A stretch of 5,313 nucleotides of DNA from NCBI GenBank assembly GCA_031264645.1, contig JAISDR010000102.1, positions 1 through 5,313 on the forward strand, read 5' to 3'. The first letter of the stretch is position 1. Each line of letters begins with the position of its first letter. Shown here one piece after another: positions 1-5,313 of the stretch. Origin of the DNA: Prevotellaceae bacterium. GTDB taxonomy: Bacteria > Bacteroidota > Bacteroidia > Bacteroidales > UBA932. The notes beneath the pieces were generated by a model. It did no database searches. It had not been told where the DNA came from and saw only the letters and a list, made by a program, of their open reading frames with translations. The position numbers were made by a program, and so were the translations under genes.

Positions 1-1
1 T

Positions 2-74
<73 letters not shown>

Positions 75-199
75 CGCGGGTGATGTTATTAAAAACTTTC
101 TAAATATGCAAAAAATGAAGCAATTTATTTTTTGTTGTTGGTATCTTTTTTGTCTAAGATGGAAGTTGCTAAAATTAATGAAGAAAATCAATCAAAATT

Positions 200-1486
200 A
201 TGTTTTACACACGTATAAATAAGATAAAAATATTTAATGAGGAGAAGAAATTAAAGGAACAGTGCAATCACCGTAAAATACGGATTTACACTTATGTCGA
301 ACCATTTAACGAAAAAAAGCAGGCTCTAACATTTTCCGATTTGCTTCCACTCACAGCCAAGCAACGCAGGCAAAAACTGCTGGACGCCGTTCAAGCAGAG
401 ACGTCGAAATTTATCCAAAGTTGCAATCTCGAAATTATCGGAACGAATGATCATCAGACCTTACTGTTTGGTGAATCGGGTTTAATCATTTACAAAAATG
501 AACAAATCCCCGAAAAACTGATTATCCAGATATGGATGATAGAATCAGACAACGGTATGTATAACTTCATTTTAGATGCAGATACAATTCTTGACAATGA
601 CATTTTCGAGGAACTGCTATCAACAGTTGAGATAGCTTTGACAGTTACGGAATCCGTTAATAATGAAGCTATAGATGTAAAGAAAACGGTTTTACAACTG
701 TTACGCAGCAATTTGAATGTCGATGAAAGCGACTTGACGGGATATTGGCAAACATCTCTTTCTCGCACAGAGCATTATCCGCACGGGTTGTGCGACCGGC
801 AGGATGAAGCCGGCATTACCGGCGTTACGGGAAATATGCTGGTTGACTATACATTATTCGGGTTCGAAAATGAAGCATCCTTTTCATCTACAATTGCCAG
901 TGAAATGAACCTGCAACAACCCTTCAATGCCCCTTTAAATGCAACTTTTTCTTCATGGAAAGGAGCTGTGGGAGGAGAAGAAGAGTTTATACGTCAAATT
1001 TATCCTTTGGCTAAATATCTGTATGAAAATCGTGACGGCATTCATCCGCTGTTTCTCACTGCACAGGCGGCGCTCGAAGCGGGATGGAAAATCAAAACGC
1101 CGGGAAACAATATTTTTGGTATCACTAAAGGCGCTTCGTGGACAGGAGAAGTGAACCTGCTTCCAACTATCGAAATTTTTAATACGCCGGATAAAACTTA
1201 TGTGCTTCCTGAAAAAATTGTCTCGCTTGAACAAATTGCTCCGGAAAAATACCGGTACAGGGTTTACCGGCAGTTTCGAGTATATACTTCGCTGGAAAAC
1301 AGTTTGGAAGACTATATGTCGTTGCTGAAAGCTTCGCCCTATCACAAAGCATGGCCGTACAGACACGATCCGCGTGAATATGCCCGGCAAATGGCTGGCA
1401 TGTATACCAAAAATCCGGATTATGCAAAAACATTAATCGCGGTAATTGACTTTGTTGAGTTAAAAGTTAAAAATTACAAGTTATGA
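200..1486 (+). CDS. Glucosaminidase-domain peptidoglycan hydrolase with unknown N-terminal half, no signal peptide
   Basis: This 428-residue protein probably cleaves the glycan strands of peptidoglycan. The C-terminal part (about residues 259-420) has the layout of the FlgJ/LytG/AcmA-type glucosaminidase family. FLTAQAALEAGW at 285-296 contains the likely catalytic acid Glu293. NNIFGI at 303-308, YRQFRVY at 356-362, and the closing helix YARQMAGMYTKNPDYAKTL at 394-412 also fit the family. Residues 1 to about 200 match no family I recognise. They include a charged Lys-rich start and a predicted alpha/beta stretch at about 45-170. There is no signal peptide, lipobox, membrane helix or LysM repeat, so export would need lysis or a dedicated secretion device. 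Met1 is the only sensible ATG: in-frame stops lie close upstream (170, 176, 179) and the next Met is residue 113. No Shine-Dalgarno site is evident. The stop overlaps the start of the next gene. The enzyme class is fairly sure; the biological role is unknown. Confidence 0.85.
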   Translation: MFYTRINKIKIFNEEKKLKEQCNHRKIRIYTYVEPFNEKKQALTFSDLLPLTAKQRRQKLLDAVQAETSKFIQSCNLEIIGTNDHQTLLFGESGLIIYKNEQIPEKLIIQIWMIESDNGMYNFILDADTILDNDIFEELLSTVEIALTVTESVNNEAIDVKKTVLQLLRSNLNVDESDLTGYWQTSLSRTEHYPHGLCDRQDEAGITGVTGNMLVDYTLFGFENEASFSSTIASEMNLQQPFNAPLNATFSSWKGAVGGEEEFIRQIYPLAKYLYENRDGIHPLFLTAQAALEAGWKIKTPGNNIFGITKGASWTGEVNLLPTIEIFNTPDKTYVLPEKIVSLEQIAPEKYRYRVYRQFRVYTSLENSLEDYMSLLKASPYHKAWPYRHDPREYARQMAGMYTKNPDYAKTLIAVIDFVELKVKNYKL

Positions 1487-1487
1487 A
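1460..1487 (+). repeat. Four tandem degenerate heptamers (TTRAARR-like) at a gene 3' end
   Basis: Four successive 7-bp units beginning TTAAAAG and TTAAAAA, then TTACAAG and TTATGAA, run across the last codons and stop of the glucosaminidase gene into the next start codon. They encode the Lys-rich tail of that protein. A second array of the same type ends at the LolA-like start (3134-3168). The period is visible directly, but the units are AT-rich and degenerate, so chance cannot be excluded for this copy alone. Confidence 0.5.
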
Positions 1488-1692
1488 ACCTAAAATTATG
1501 CTGGCATGTTATCAGGAAGGTTATACCAATGGATTCAATGATGCAATGGATGGAGAAGAAAGGAATTATGCAAATTTTCCTGAAGGAAAAGCGTCTCTTT
1601 CGATAAATGCGTACGATGCATATACCAACGGTTATAATCACGGCTATCTTGACGGACTGCGAAAAAAAGTGAAAGATACCCTACCTCGATGA
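1483..1692 (+). CDS. Small Gly/Tyr/Asn-rich protein of unknown function, coupled to the glucosaminidase
   Basis: A 69-residue protein that I do not recognise. Its ATG overlaps the TGA of the glucosaminidase gene (ATGA, 4-bp overlap), so the two are probably translationally coupled. It contains an imperfect internal duplication: YTNGFNDAMDG at residues 14-24 and YTNGYNHGYLDG at 47-58, separated by an acidic, Asn-rich linker. The Gly-Tyr/Phe spacing suggests two short helical units with aromatic faces. There is one Cys (residue 9) and a basic C-terminus (RKKVKD). No signal peptide or membrane helix is visible. That argues against it being a periplasmic immunity protein to the neighbouring hydrolase. 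Coupling and the internal repeat make it a credible gene despite its size. Association with a phage-like or secretion locus is only a guess. Confidence 0.7.
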   Translation: MKPKIMLACYQEGYTNGFNDAMDGEERNYANFPEGKASLSINAYDAYTNGYNHGYLDGLRKKVKDTLPR

Positions 1693-1712
1693 AGAATGTA
1701 GTGTCCTGAACT

Positions 1713-1747
1713 TGCAAAACTGAAAATTTACAGGGAATTTTGTTGCA
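1713..1747 (+). terminator. Weak imperfect hairpin after the small gene, possible transcript end
   Basis: TGCAA (1713-1717) can pair with TTGCA (1743-1747), and AAAATT (1723-1728) with AATTTT (1736-1741), around a 7-nt loop and an asymmetric internal loop. It lies 20 bp after the stop of the small gene, where a terminator is expected before the rplY promoter. The stem is AT-rich and no clean T-run follows, so it does not meet the usual intrinsic terminator pattern. Confidence 0.2.
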
Positions 1748-1826
1748 CTCCGCATTGCTCTTTATTTTACGCCTGTTCGCATTTGTCCTGTAATTAGTTA
1801 AATATCTTGCCGTTGAAAAATAATTC

Positions 1827-1838
1827 GACATATATGTC
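1827..1838. promoter_or_regulatory. 12-bp perfect palindrome abutting the rplY -33 element, possible operator
   Basis: GACATATATGTC reads the same on both strands and its last base coincides with the first base of the proposed -33 element at 1838-1841. A dimeric regulator bound here would contact or block the polymerase. Roughly one such palindrome is expected by chance in a window this size, so the position, not the symmetry, is the argument. Confidence 0.35.
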
Positions 1839-1867
1839 TTGTGATTAATATTTTTTTTATACTTTTG
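1838..1867 (+). promoter_or_regulatory. Bacteroidota-type housekeeping promoter for rplY-pth
   Basis: TACTTTTG at 1860-1867 is a perfect match to the Bacteroidota -7 consensus TAnnTTTG. CTTG at 1838-1841 is one base off the -33 consensus TTTG, and the spacing of 18 bp is normal for this class. An 8-T run (1851-1858) fills part of the spacer. Transcription should begin at about 1872-1876, giving a leader of roughly 90 nt before rplY. It probably also serves pth, and perhaps the genes beyond, since no later promoter is obvious. Confidence 0.7.
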
Positions 1868-1909
1868 CGCTCCCTTTTTGCCGGTTTTTATAATGCGGCG
1901 TGTAATGGG

Positions 1910-1934
1910 ATCCGCGACAAAAGGTTGTCGGGAT
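1910..1934 (+). promoter_or_regulatory. Bulged stem-loop in the rplY leader
   Basis: CGACAA (1915-1920) pairs with TTGTCG (1925-1930) across an AAGG loop. The stem continues with ATCC (1910-1913) pairing GGAT (1931-1934), leaving only G1914 bulged, for ten base pairs in total. It ends 28 nt before the rplY start codon and lies inside the predicted leader. No T-run follows, so it is not a terminator. It could be a binding site for control of translation or an mRNA-stability element; I recognise no named riboswitch or ribosomal-protein leader. Confidence 0.5.
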
Positions 1935-1962
1935 TGAGTAGCACAATTAAAATGTTTTTAAA

Positions 1963-2535
1963 ATGAAGAAAATTAAGTTAGAAGGAACGGTGAGAACCGG
2001 TCTCGGAAAAAGAGAGACAAAAAAATTACGTGATGAACAGCAAATTCCATGTGTGCTTTACGGCAACGGAATAGAAAATTTACATTTTACAGCTCCTGTA
2101 AGCAGTATTAAACCAATAATTTATACTCCCGAAGCTTTTTTGATTGACCTGAATGTGTCGGATAAAAGCTATCTTGCAGTCTTGAGAGACATACAGTTTC
2201 ATCCACTGAGCGACGAAATCCTTCATATTGACTTTTTCAATGTCGATGAGGCAAAGCCTGTTGCCATAGATTTGCCTGTCGTGATAGACGGTAATTCCGA
2301 AGGCGTTAAGCAGGGCGGCAAATTGCAGATTTTAGTTCGCAAATTGAAAGTTTCGGCGCGGGTAAGCGATCTCCCCGAAAATCTCACTGTCGATATTACG
2401 GATTTGGGACTGGGAAAAACGGTCTTTGTAAGAGATCTTTCCTATCCGAACATCGTTATTCTGACTCCCTCGTCTTCGACTGTGTGCCGTGTGAAGGCTA
2501 CACGTGCATCCCGTGAACAAACGGCTCAGAAGTAA
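1963..2535 (+). CDS. rplY: Large ribosomal subunit protein bL25, long Ctc type
   Basis: The product is a 190-residue ribosomal protein of the L25/TL5/Ctc family, which binds 5S rRNA in the large subunit. The N-terminal L25 domain (about residues 4-91) has the expected start LEGTVRTGLGKRETKKLR, a VLYG turn at 31-34, and the family segment RDIQFHPLSDEILHIDF at 75-91. The C-terminal TL5/Ctc beta domain follows (about 98-180), with GVKQGGKLQ at 114-122 and LTVDITDLGLG at 141-151. The length fits the two-domain form, not the roughly 94-residue enterobacterial L25. It ends in a short polar tail. The start is supported by the Met-Lys-Lys opening and an AT-rich upstream region; a Shine-Dalgarno site is lacking, as is usual in Bacteroidota. 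It has its own promoter and structured leader, and pth follows after 38 bp. In other bacteria Ctc proteins are linked to stress; nothing here shows that. Confidence 0.97.
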   Translation: MKKIKLEGTVRTGLGKRETKKLRDEQQIPCVLYGNGIENLHFTAPVSSIKPIIYTPEAFLIDLNVSDKSYLAVLRDIQFHPLSDEILHIDFFNVDEAKPVAIDLPVVIDGNSEGVKQGGKLQILVRKLKVSARVSDLPENLTVDITDLGLGKTVFVRDLSYPNIVILTPSSSTVCRVKATRASREQTAQK

Positions 2536-2573
2536 AAATGAGATAAAGGTTTATTACCCATAATTTTATTAAA

Positions 2574-3152
2574 ATGAAGTATTTAATAGCAGGCTTGGGT
2601 AATGTCGGAAAAACATACGAAAAAACCCGCCATAACGCGGGGTTCGAGATACTGGACGTCTTTGCCGGGGCGTCCAGCGCCGTTTTCGAGACTGAACGCT
2701 ATGGAGATGTGGCCGAAGCAAAATATAAAGGCAGAACTTTCGTTCTGCTGAAACCGTCTACTTACATGAATCTCAGCGGCAATGCGGTTTCCTACTGGTT
2801 GAAGGCGGAAAATGTTCCGCAGGAAAGACTGCTGGTTGTGCTTGACGATCTGGCGCTGCCTGAAGGGACAATTAGAATCAGGGGAAAAGGCAGTAACGGA
2901 GGACATAACGGCCTGAAACACATAGACCAGATACTGGGCAATTCAAATTATGCCCGCCTGCGCTTCGGTATCGGCAAGGATTTTCCTCAAGGATATCAGA
3001 CAGATTATGTTCTTGCCAAATGGACAAAGGCCGAATACGAATCGCTAATCCCTGACTTTGAAACAGCTGTGGAAGCAATCAAAAGCTTTGCACTCGCCGG
3101 TCTCGAAAGAACAATGAATATCTACAATACAAAATCGAAGGTTGAAAATTGA
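2574..3152 (+). CDS. pth: Peptidyl-tRNA hydrolase (Pth)
   Basis: This cytoplasmic enzyme hydrolyses the ester bond in peptidyl-tRNAs released early from ribosomes, recycling tRNA. At 192 residues it is close to the 194 of E. coli Pth and co-linear with it. GLGN at 7-10 holds Asn10. TRHNAG at 18-23 holds the catalytic His20. KPSTYMNLSG at 60-69 holds Met65 and Asn66. LDDLALPEG at 90-98 holds Asp91, the counterpart of E. coli Asp93. GSNGGHNGLKHI at 106-117 holds His111 and Asn112, followed by RFGIG at 130-134. All key residues are present, so it should be active. It lies 38 bp after rplY, a pairing common in bacteria and typical of this phylum. Its last codons run into the heptamer repeat array before the next gene. 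Base composition is richer in G+C from here onward than in the left part of the window. Confidence 0.98.
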   Translation: MKYLIAGLGNVGKTYEKTRHNAGFEILDVFAGASSAVFETERYGDVAEAKYKGRTFVLLKPSTYMNLSGNAVSYWLKAENVPQERLLVVLDDLALPEGTIRIRGKGSNGGHNGLKHIDQILGNSNYARLRFGIGKDFPQGYQTDYVLAKWTKAEYESLIPDFETAVEAIKSFALAGLERTMNIYNTKSKVEN

Positions 3153-3168
3153 AGGTCGAGGATATAAA
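3134..3168 (+). repeat. Five tandem degenerate heptamers between pth and the LolA-like gene
   Basis: Five consecutive 7-bp units close to RTYGARR (ATCGAAG, GTTGAAA, ATTGAAG, GTCGAGG, ATATAAA) cover the last pth codons, the 15-bp gap and the A of the next start codon. They supply the C-terminal SKVEN of Pth. One unit also provides a GAGG (3158-3161) 6 bp before the next ATG. The array resembles the one at 1460-1487. I recall similar 7-bp-periodic repeats between genes in other Bacteroidota, but could not check this. Confidence 0.55.
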
Positions 3169-3842
3169 TGAAGACAAAAGGAGTAAATAAAGACGGAGTA
3201 AAAGTAAAATCGCCCGTTATTTTTGTTTTATTCATTCTTTCGTGTTTAAGCCATTATGCGTCGGCACAGGAATATGCCGGCGTCAAAGACGTGGAAACGT
3301 TTATGCGGCAGTACAAAAGCGTCTCGCAGGAAATAAAGACCCTCGAAGCGGATTTCACTCAGGAAAAGGAAATTGCGCTGCTCACAAATAAACTGCATTC
3401 AAGCGGACGGATGATATTCAGGAACGATAACCGGCTGAAAATCGAGTATTTCAAACCGAATGCCTTTATATTCGCCATGCAGGGCGAAAAGATTACCATA
3501 AAGGACGGCGAACGCGCCGCCTCGTCGATATCCACAAAAAGCAGCAGGCTTTTCGAGCAAATCAGCCAGATCACCATGCACGCAATCAATGGCAGGATTT
3601 TTGACTCCAAAGGCTTTAGCTCAAATATTCTGGAGGACGGCGATTCGTATCTGATTGTTCTTGTCCCCAAGTCCGGTGGAATCAGGGAGTACTACAGGGA
3701 GTTGAATCTGCATATCGCAAAAAAGACTTTCCTGATGGAAAAAATGACAATGAAGGAGACCTCGGGAGACAAAACCGTGATGAATTTTAAAAATATCAGG
3801 ACAAATAATGCAGTATCCGATGAAGTTTTTGTTGTCGATTAG
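3168..3842 (+). CDS. LolA-like periplasmic lipoprotein/lipid carrier
   Basis: A 224-residue exported protein of the LolA family, which carries lipoproteins or other acylated molecules across the periplasm. It has a signal peptide with a basic start (Lys residues 2-14), a hydrophobic core at about 16-29 and a likely cut after ASA at 31-33. The mature part begins with a helix and TLEADFTQEKEI (58-69). Next come SSGRMIFRNDNRLKIEYFKP (78-97) and an IKDG turn (111-114), matching LolA's sequence of Gln-rich strand, Arg-containing lipid-cavity strand and Asp-Gly turn. Later strands at about 160-222 complete the expected half-barrel. It lacks the Trp-rich features of enterobacterial LolA and resembles the divergent copies found in Bacteroidota lipid-pigment clusters. 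The start has GAGG 6 bp upstream and no later Met before the signal peptide. The next gene overlaps it by 35 bp, implying coupling. Family fairly sure; cargo unknown. Confidence 0.85.
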   Translation: MKTKGVNKDGVKVKSPVIFVLFILSCLSHYASAQEYAGVKDVETFMRQYKSVSQEIKTLEADFTQEKEIALLTNKLHSSGRMIFRNDNRLKIEYFKPNAFIFAMQGEKITIKDGERAASSISTKSSRLFEQISQITMHAINGRIFDSKGFSSNILEDGDSYLIVLVPKSGGIREYYRELNLHIAKKTFLMEKMTMKETSGDKTVMNFKNIRTNNAVSDEVFVVD

Positions 3843-4392
3843 TATATGGCTGGCAGCCGGCGCTTCAATCCTGAATGCGCAGGCAATGTCCGGCGAGACC
3901 TTTTTTAACGCGCTTGTCGAGGTTTCGGGACATGCGATATCGGGTATAATGGTGATTAAAAACGACGTGCAGGATGAAAACAGATGCAGGATACTGTTTA
4001 CCACGATTGCCGGTCCGAAACTGATGGACATGCATATCACCCGCGATGACTGCGAAATACTGTATGTGACGAAAAAGTTAAGGAAGAAGTTCATTCTCCG
4101 GCTGTTTCAGAAAGATTTTGCGCTCGTTTCGGGGCTGTACCTGTCAGACCGGAATAAAGACTGCGCGGCTGACAGCTGTTCAGTGAAACTGTCGAAAAAA
4201 AAGTCGGCGCATTATCTGTACGACGCTCAAAACCGGATTGTCAGAGCGGAATACCGCGGCAGGGGGAAACCGCTTTTCGCCGCCGTTTATACATATAATA
4301 ACAAGGACAATCCCGAATCCATTATACTGCAACATTATAATTTCAGGATGAAAATTACGCTTACCGCAATAAATTCAACATGCACGGACTGA
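3808..4392 (+). CDS. Exported protein of unknown family, possible LolB-like partner
   Basis: A 194-residue protein not assigned to a family. Residues 1-26 form a clear signal peptide with hydrophobic core FLLSISIWLAAGASIL (7-22) and probable cleavage after AQA (24-26). There is no Cys at +1, so it is not a lipoprotein. The first ATG gives a 35-bp overlap with the LolA-like gene; Met5 (at 3820) gives a more usual MKF signal start and a 23-bp overlap and is equally plausible. The mature part looks mostly beta: SGHAISGIMVIK (40-51), CRILFTTIAGPKLMDMHI (60-77), a KKFILRLFQKDFAL stretch (93-106), then YLYDAQNRIVRAEY (136-149). Two Cys at 119 and 124, plus Cys60 and Cys82, could form disulfides. 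Sitting directly after a LolA-like gene, it may be a half-barrel lipid-binding partner resembling LolB or DUF3261/DUF4292 proteins. That assignment is inference from size, export and context. Confidence 0.8.
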   Translation: MQYPMKFLLSISIWLAAGASILNAQAMSGETFFNALVEVSGHAISGIMVIKNDVQDENRCRILFTTIAGPKLMDMHITRDDCEILYVTKKLRKKFILRLFQKDFALVSGLYLSDRNKDCAADSCSVKLSKKKSAHYLYDAQNRIVRAEYRGRGKPLFAAVYTYNNKDNPESIILQHYNFRMKITLTAINSTCTD

Positions 4393-4745
4393 AAAAAATA
4401 CTTTTGATTACATGCGGGAGCATATTTCTCGCGCTCGGCATTCTCGGGATATTCCTTCCGCTGCTGCCAACCACGCCTTTTCTGCTGCTGACGGCGGCAT
4501 GTTATGCCAAAAGTTCGGAACGTCTGCTGGAAAAGCTGCTGAACAATCGCTGGGTCGGCAGGTATATCACCGATTACCAGAAAAATAAAGGCATCAGGAA
4601 ATCAATAAAAATCTATGTGCTGCTGCTGCTGTGGACCTCAATCAGCATTTCAATTGTCTGTGTGGATGCGCTGTGGATCAGAATCCTGCTGGGATGCGTG
4701 GCGGTGGGCGTTACTGTACATATTTCAACTTTCAAGACACTGTAA
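4380..4745 (+). CDS. DUF454 (YbaN-type) small inner-membrane protein
   Basis: A 121-residue membrane protein of the DUF454/YbaN family, close to the 125 residues of E. coli YbaN. The family signature is plain: LGILGIFLPLLPTTPFLLL at 19-37, then ACYAKSSERLLEKLLNNRWVG across 40-60 and YITDYQKNKGI at 62-72. Hydrophobic segments at about 5-27, 30-42, 77-95 and 98-115 suggest up to four membrane passes with a short basic cytoplasmic loop between the second and third. The molecular role of this family is not established. The start overlaps the previous gene by 13 bp in another frame, and the next gene begins 2 bp after its stop, so it is embedded in a coupled operon with lipid-related neighbours. 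Runs of CTG codons for Leu occur in the third helix (about 4619-4630). Confidence 0.9.
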   Translation: MHGLKKILLITCGSIFLALGILGIFLPLLPTTPFLLLTAACYAKSSERLLEKLLNNRWVGRYITDYQKNKGIRKSIKIYVLLLLWTSISISIVCVDALWIRILLGCVAVGVTVHISTFKTL

Positions 4746-4747
4746 AC

Positions 4748-5313
4748 ATGAATATTGAGAGTATCATAAAACCCGACGCCCGTATTGACGACAGTGTGAT
4801 TCTCGACTGTTTCGGATTTCAGTATGACAATTGCGAGCTTTTCCGCAAATATGTCGAGCTTCTGGATGTAAATGTCTCATCCGTAGGGGATATTCCCTTT
4901 TTGCCCGTCAGATTTTTCAAGACAAACAAAATCTATTCTTCGCCCCGCATGCCCGAAACGGTTTTCACAAGCAGCGGTACGGGCGGAATGGACGTCAGCA
5001 AACACTGTGTCGCCGATGCAGGCATCTATAAACTAAGCTATACTTCCGGATTCCGCTATTTTTTCGGAGACATTTCCGGATATGCCATACTTGCCCTGCT
5101 GCCTTCGTACCTCGAAAGGCAAGGTTCGTCGCTTATCGCCATGGTTCAGGGTTTAATGGAGATTTCGGGAAATCCGCTGTCGGGATTTTTCCTGAATAAC
5201 CACGGGGAACTGTTTGAGACTTTGCAGGTTTTGAAGAGGGATAATGTCCCCGCCCTGCTGTTTGGCGTAAGTTTCGCCCTGCTGGATTTTCTTGAAAAAT
5301 TCAGGATTGACTT
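4748..5313 (+). CDS. LuxE-type acyl-protein synthetase / acyltransferase, 3' end cut by window
   Basis: The first 188 residues of a protein related to LuxE (acyl-protein synthetase, PF04443), an adenylate-forming relative that activates an acyl group and passes it to a Cys or to a partner protein. Family hallmarks are IPFLPVRFFKT at 49-59, the nucleotide-loop-like FTSSGTGG at 73-80, LLPSYLERQGSSLIAMV at 117-133 and LLFGVSFALLDF at 170-181. The loop reads SSGTGG where SSGTTG is more usual for the family; whether this matters is unclear. Full-length members are around 330-370 residues, so roughly half is missing, including the C-terminal region expected to carry the acyl-accepting Cys of LuxE. 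The ATG lies 2 bp after the DUF454 stop. In fatty-acid reductase systems LuxE works with the LuxC acyl reductase; a LuxC-like gene just beyond the window would fit. Frame is open to the end. Confidence 0.85.
   Translation, partial: MNIESIIKPDARIDDSVILDCFGFQYDNCELFRKYVELLDVNVSSVGDIPFLPVRFFKTNKIYSSPRMPETVFTSSGTGGMDVSKHCVADAGIYKLSYTSGFRYFFGDISGYAILALLPSYLERQGSSLIAMVQGLMEISGNPLSGFFLNNHGELFETLQVLKRDNVPALLFGVSFALLDFLEKFRID

Noticed and set aside
142..149. TATCTTTT as a -7 element for the glucosaminidase gene
   Set aside because: The final G of TAnnTTTG is replaced by T and no TTTG-like -33 element lies at the right distance.
809..823. GCCGG/CCGGC five-bp hairpin, with a further CCGGC just upstream
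   Set aside because: Short, inside coding sequence, and explained by local GC-rich codons.
953..1390. 145-codon minus-strand open frame opposite the glucosaminidase domain
   Set aside because: No recognisable family, rich in Phe/Arg/Ser as expected of antisense frames, and the plus strand here carries the catalytic motif of a known enzyme.
1702..1790. Direct repeat TGTCCTG at 1702-1708 and 1784-1790, considered as an insertion-sequence remnant
   Set aside because: Only 7 bp, in direct orientation, with no transposase fragment or terminal inverted repeat between the copies.
1885..1894. TTTTTATAAT as an E. coli-like -10 box
   Set aside because: The phylum uses a different promoter consensus, a perfect match to which lies just upstream, and no TTGACA-like partner is present.
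3621..4094. 157-codon minus-strand open frame across the LolA-like/unknown gene overlap
   Set aside because: Antisense to two genes with signal peptides and good gene order; its sequence shows no domain or plausible start context.
4619..4630. Run of CTG triplets as a slippage tract
   Set aside because: Only about four units, in frame, encoding Leu in a membrane helix; length change would not shift the frame.
4831..5031. 66-codon plus-strand open frame inside the LuxE-like gene
   Set aside because: It is a shadow in another frame of a gene with clear family motifs across the whole stretch.

Overview
The window looks like chromosomal DNA from a member of the Bacteroidota, probably Bacteroidales-like. 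Three things support this. There is a perfect TAnnTTTG -7 promoter element ahead of rplY. Most starts have AT-rich upstream regions instead of strong Shine-Dalgarno sites. The L25 protein is the long Ctc type, and its gene is followed directly by pth. The window opens two bases before a 68-bp pure (AG)34 run, which suggests a contig end at a low-complexity repeat, although a real hypermutable tract cannot be excluded.

Left part (1-1692). After the AG tract comes a very AT-rich stretch. It is followed by a 428-residue protein with a C-terminal FlgJ/LytG-type glucosaminidase domain, an unrecognised N-terminal half of about 200 residues and no signal peptide. A 69-residue Gly/Tyr/Asn-rich protein overlaps it through an ATGA junction. 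The pair could be part of a phage-like, contractile-injection or secretion locus lying further left, but nothing visible proves that.

Middle (1693-3152). A 270-bp gap holds a good Bacteroidota promoter, a 12-bp palindrome touching its -33 element, and a leader of about 90 nt with a bulged hairpin. This drives rplY (ribosomal protein L25/Ctc) and then pth (peptidyl-tRNA hydrolase), two ordinary translation genes.

Right part (3168-5313). Four tightly packed genes follow: a LolA-like periplasmic carrier, a second exported protein of unknown family, a DUF454/YbaN-type small membrane protein, and the N-terminal 188 residues of a LuxE-type acyl-protein synthetase/acyltransferase cut by the window end. 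Overlaps of 35 and 13 bp and a 2-bp gap indicate one translationally coupled unit. The gene set suggests synthesis or envelope trafficking of an acyl lipid, as inference only.

No tRNA, rRNA, CRISPR array, complete insertion sequence or clear intrinsic terminator was seen. No obvious new system is complete inside the window. The points most worth checking are the AG tract, the leaderless glucosaminidase with its small partner, the rplY control region, the heptamer repeats at gene ends, and the LolA-like/LuxE-like operon.
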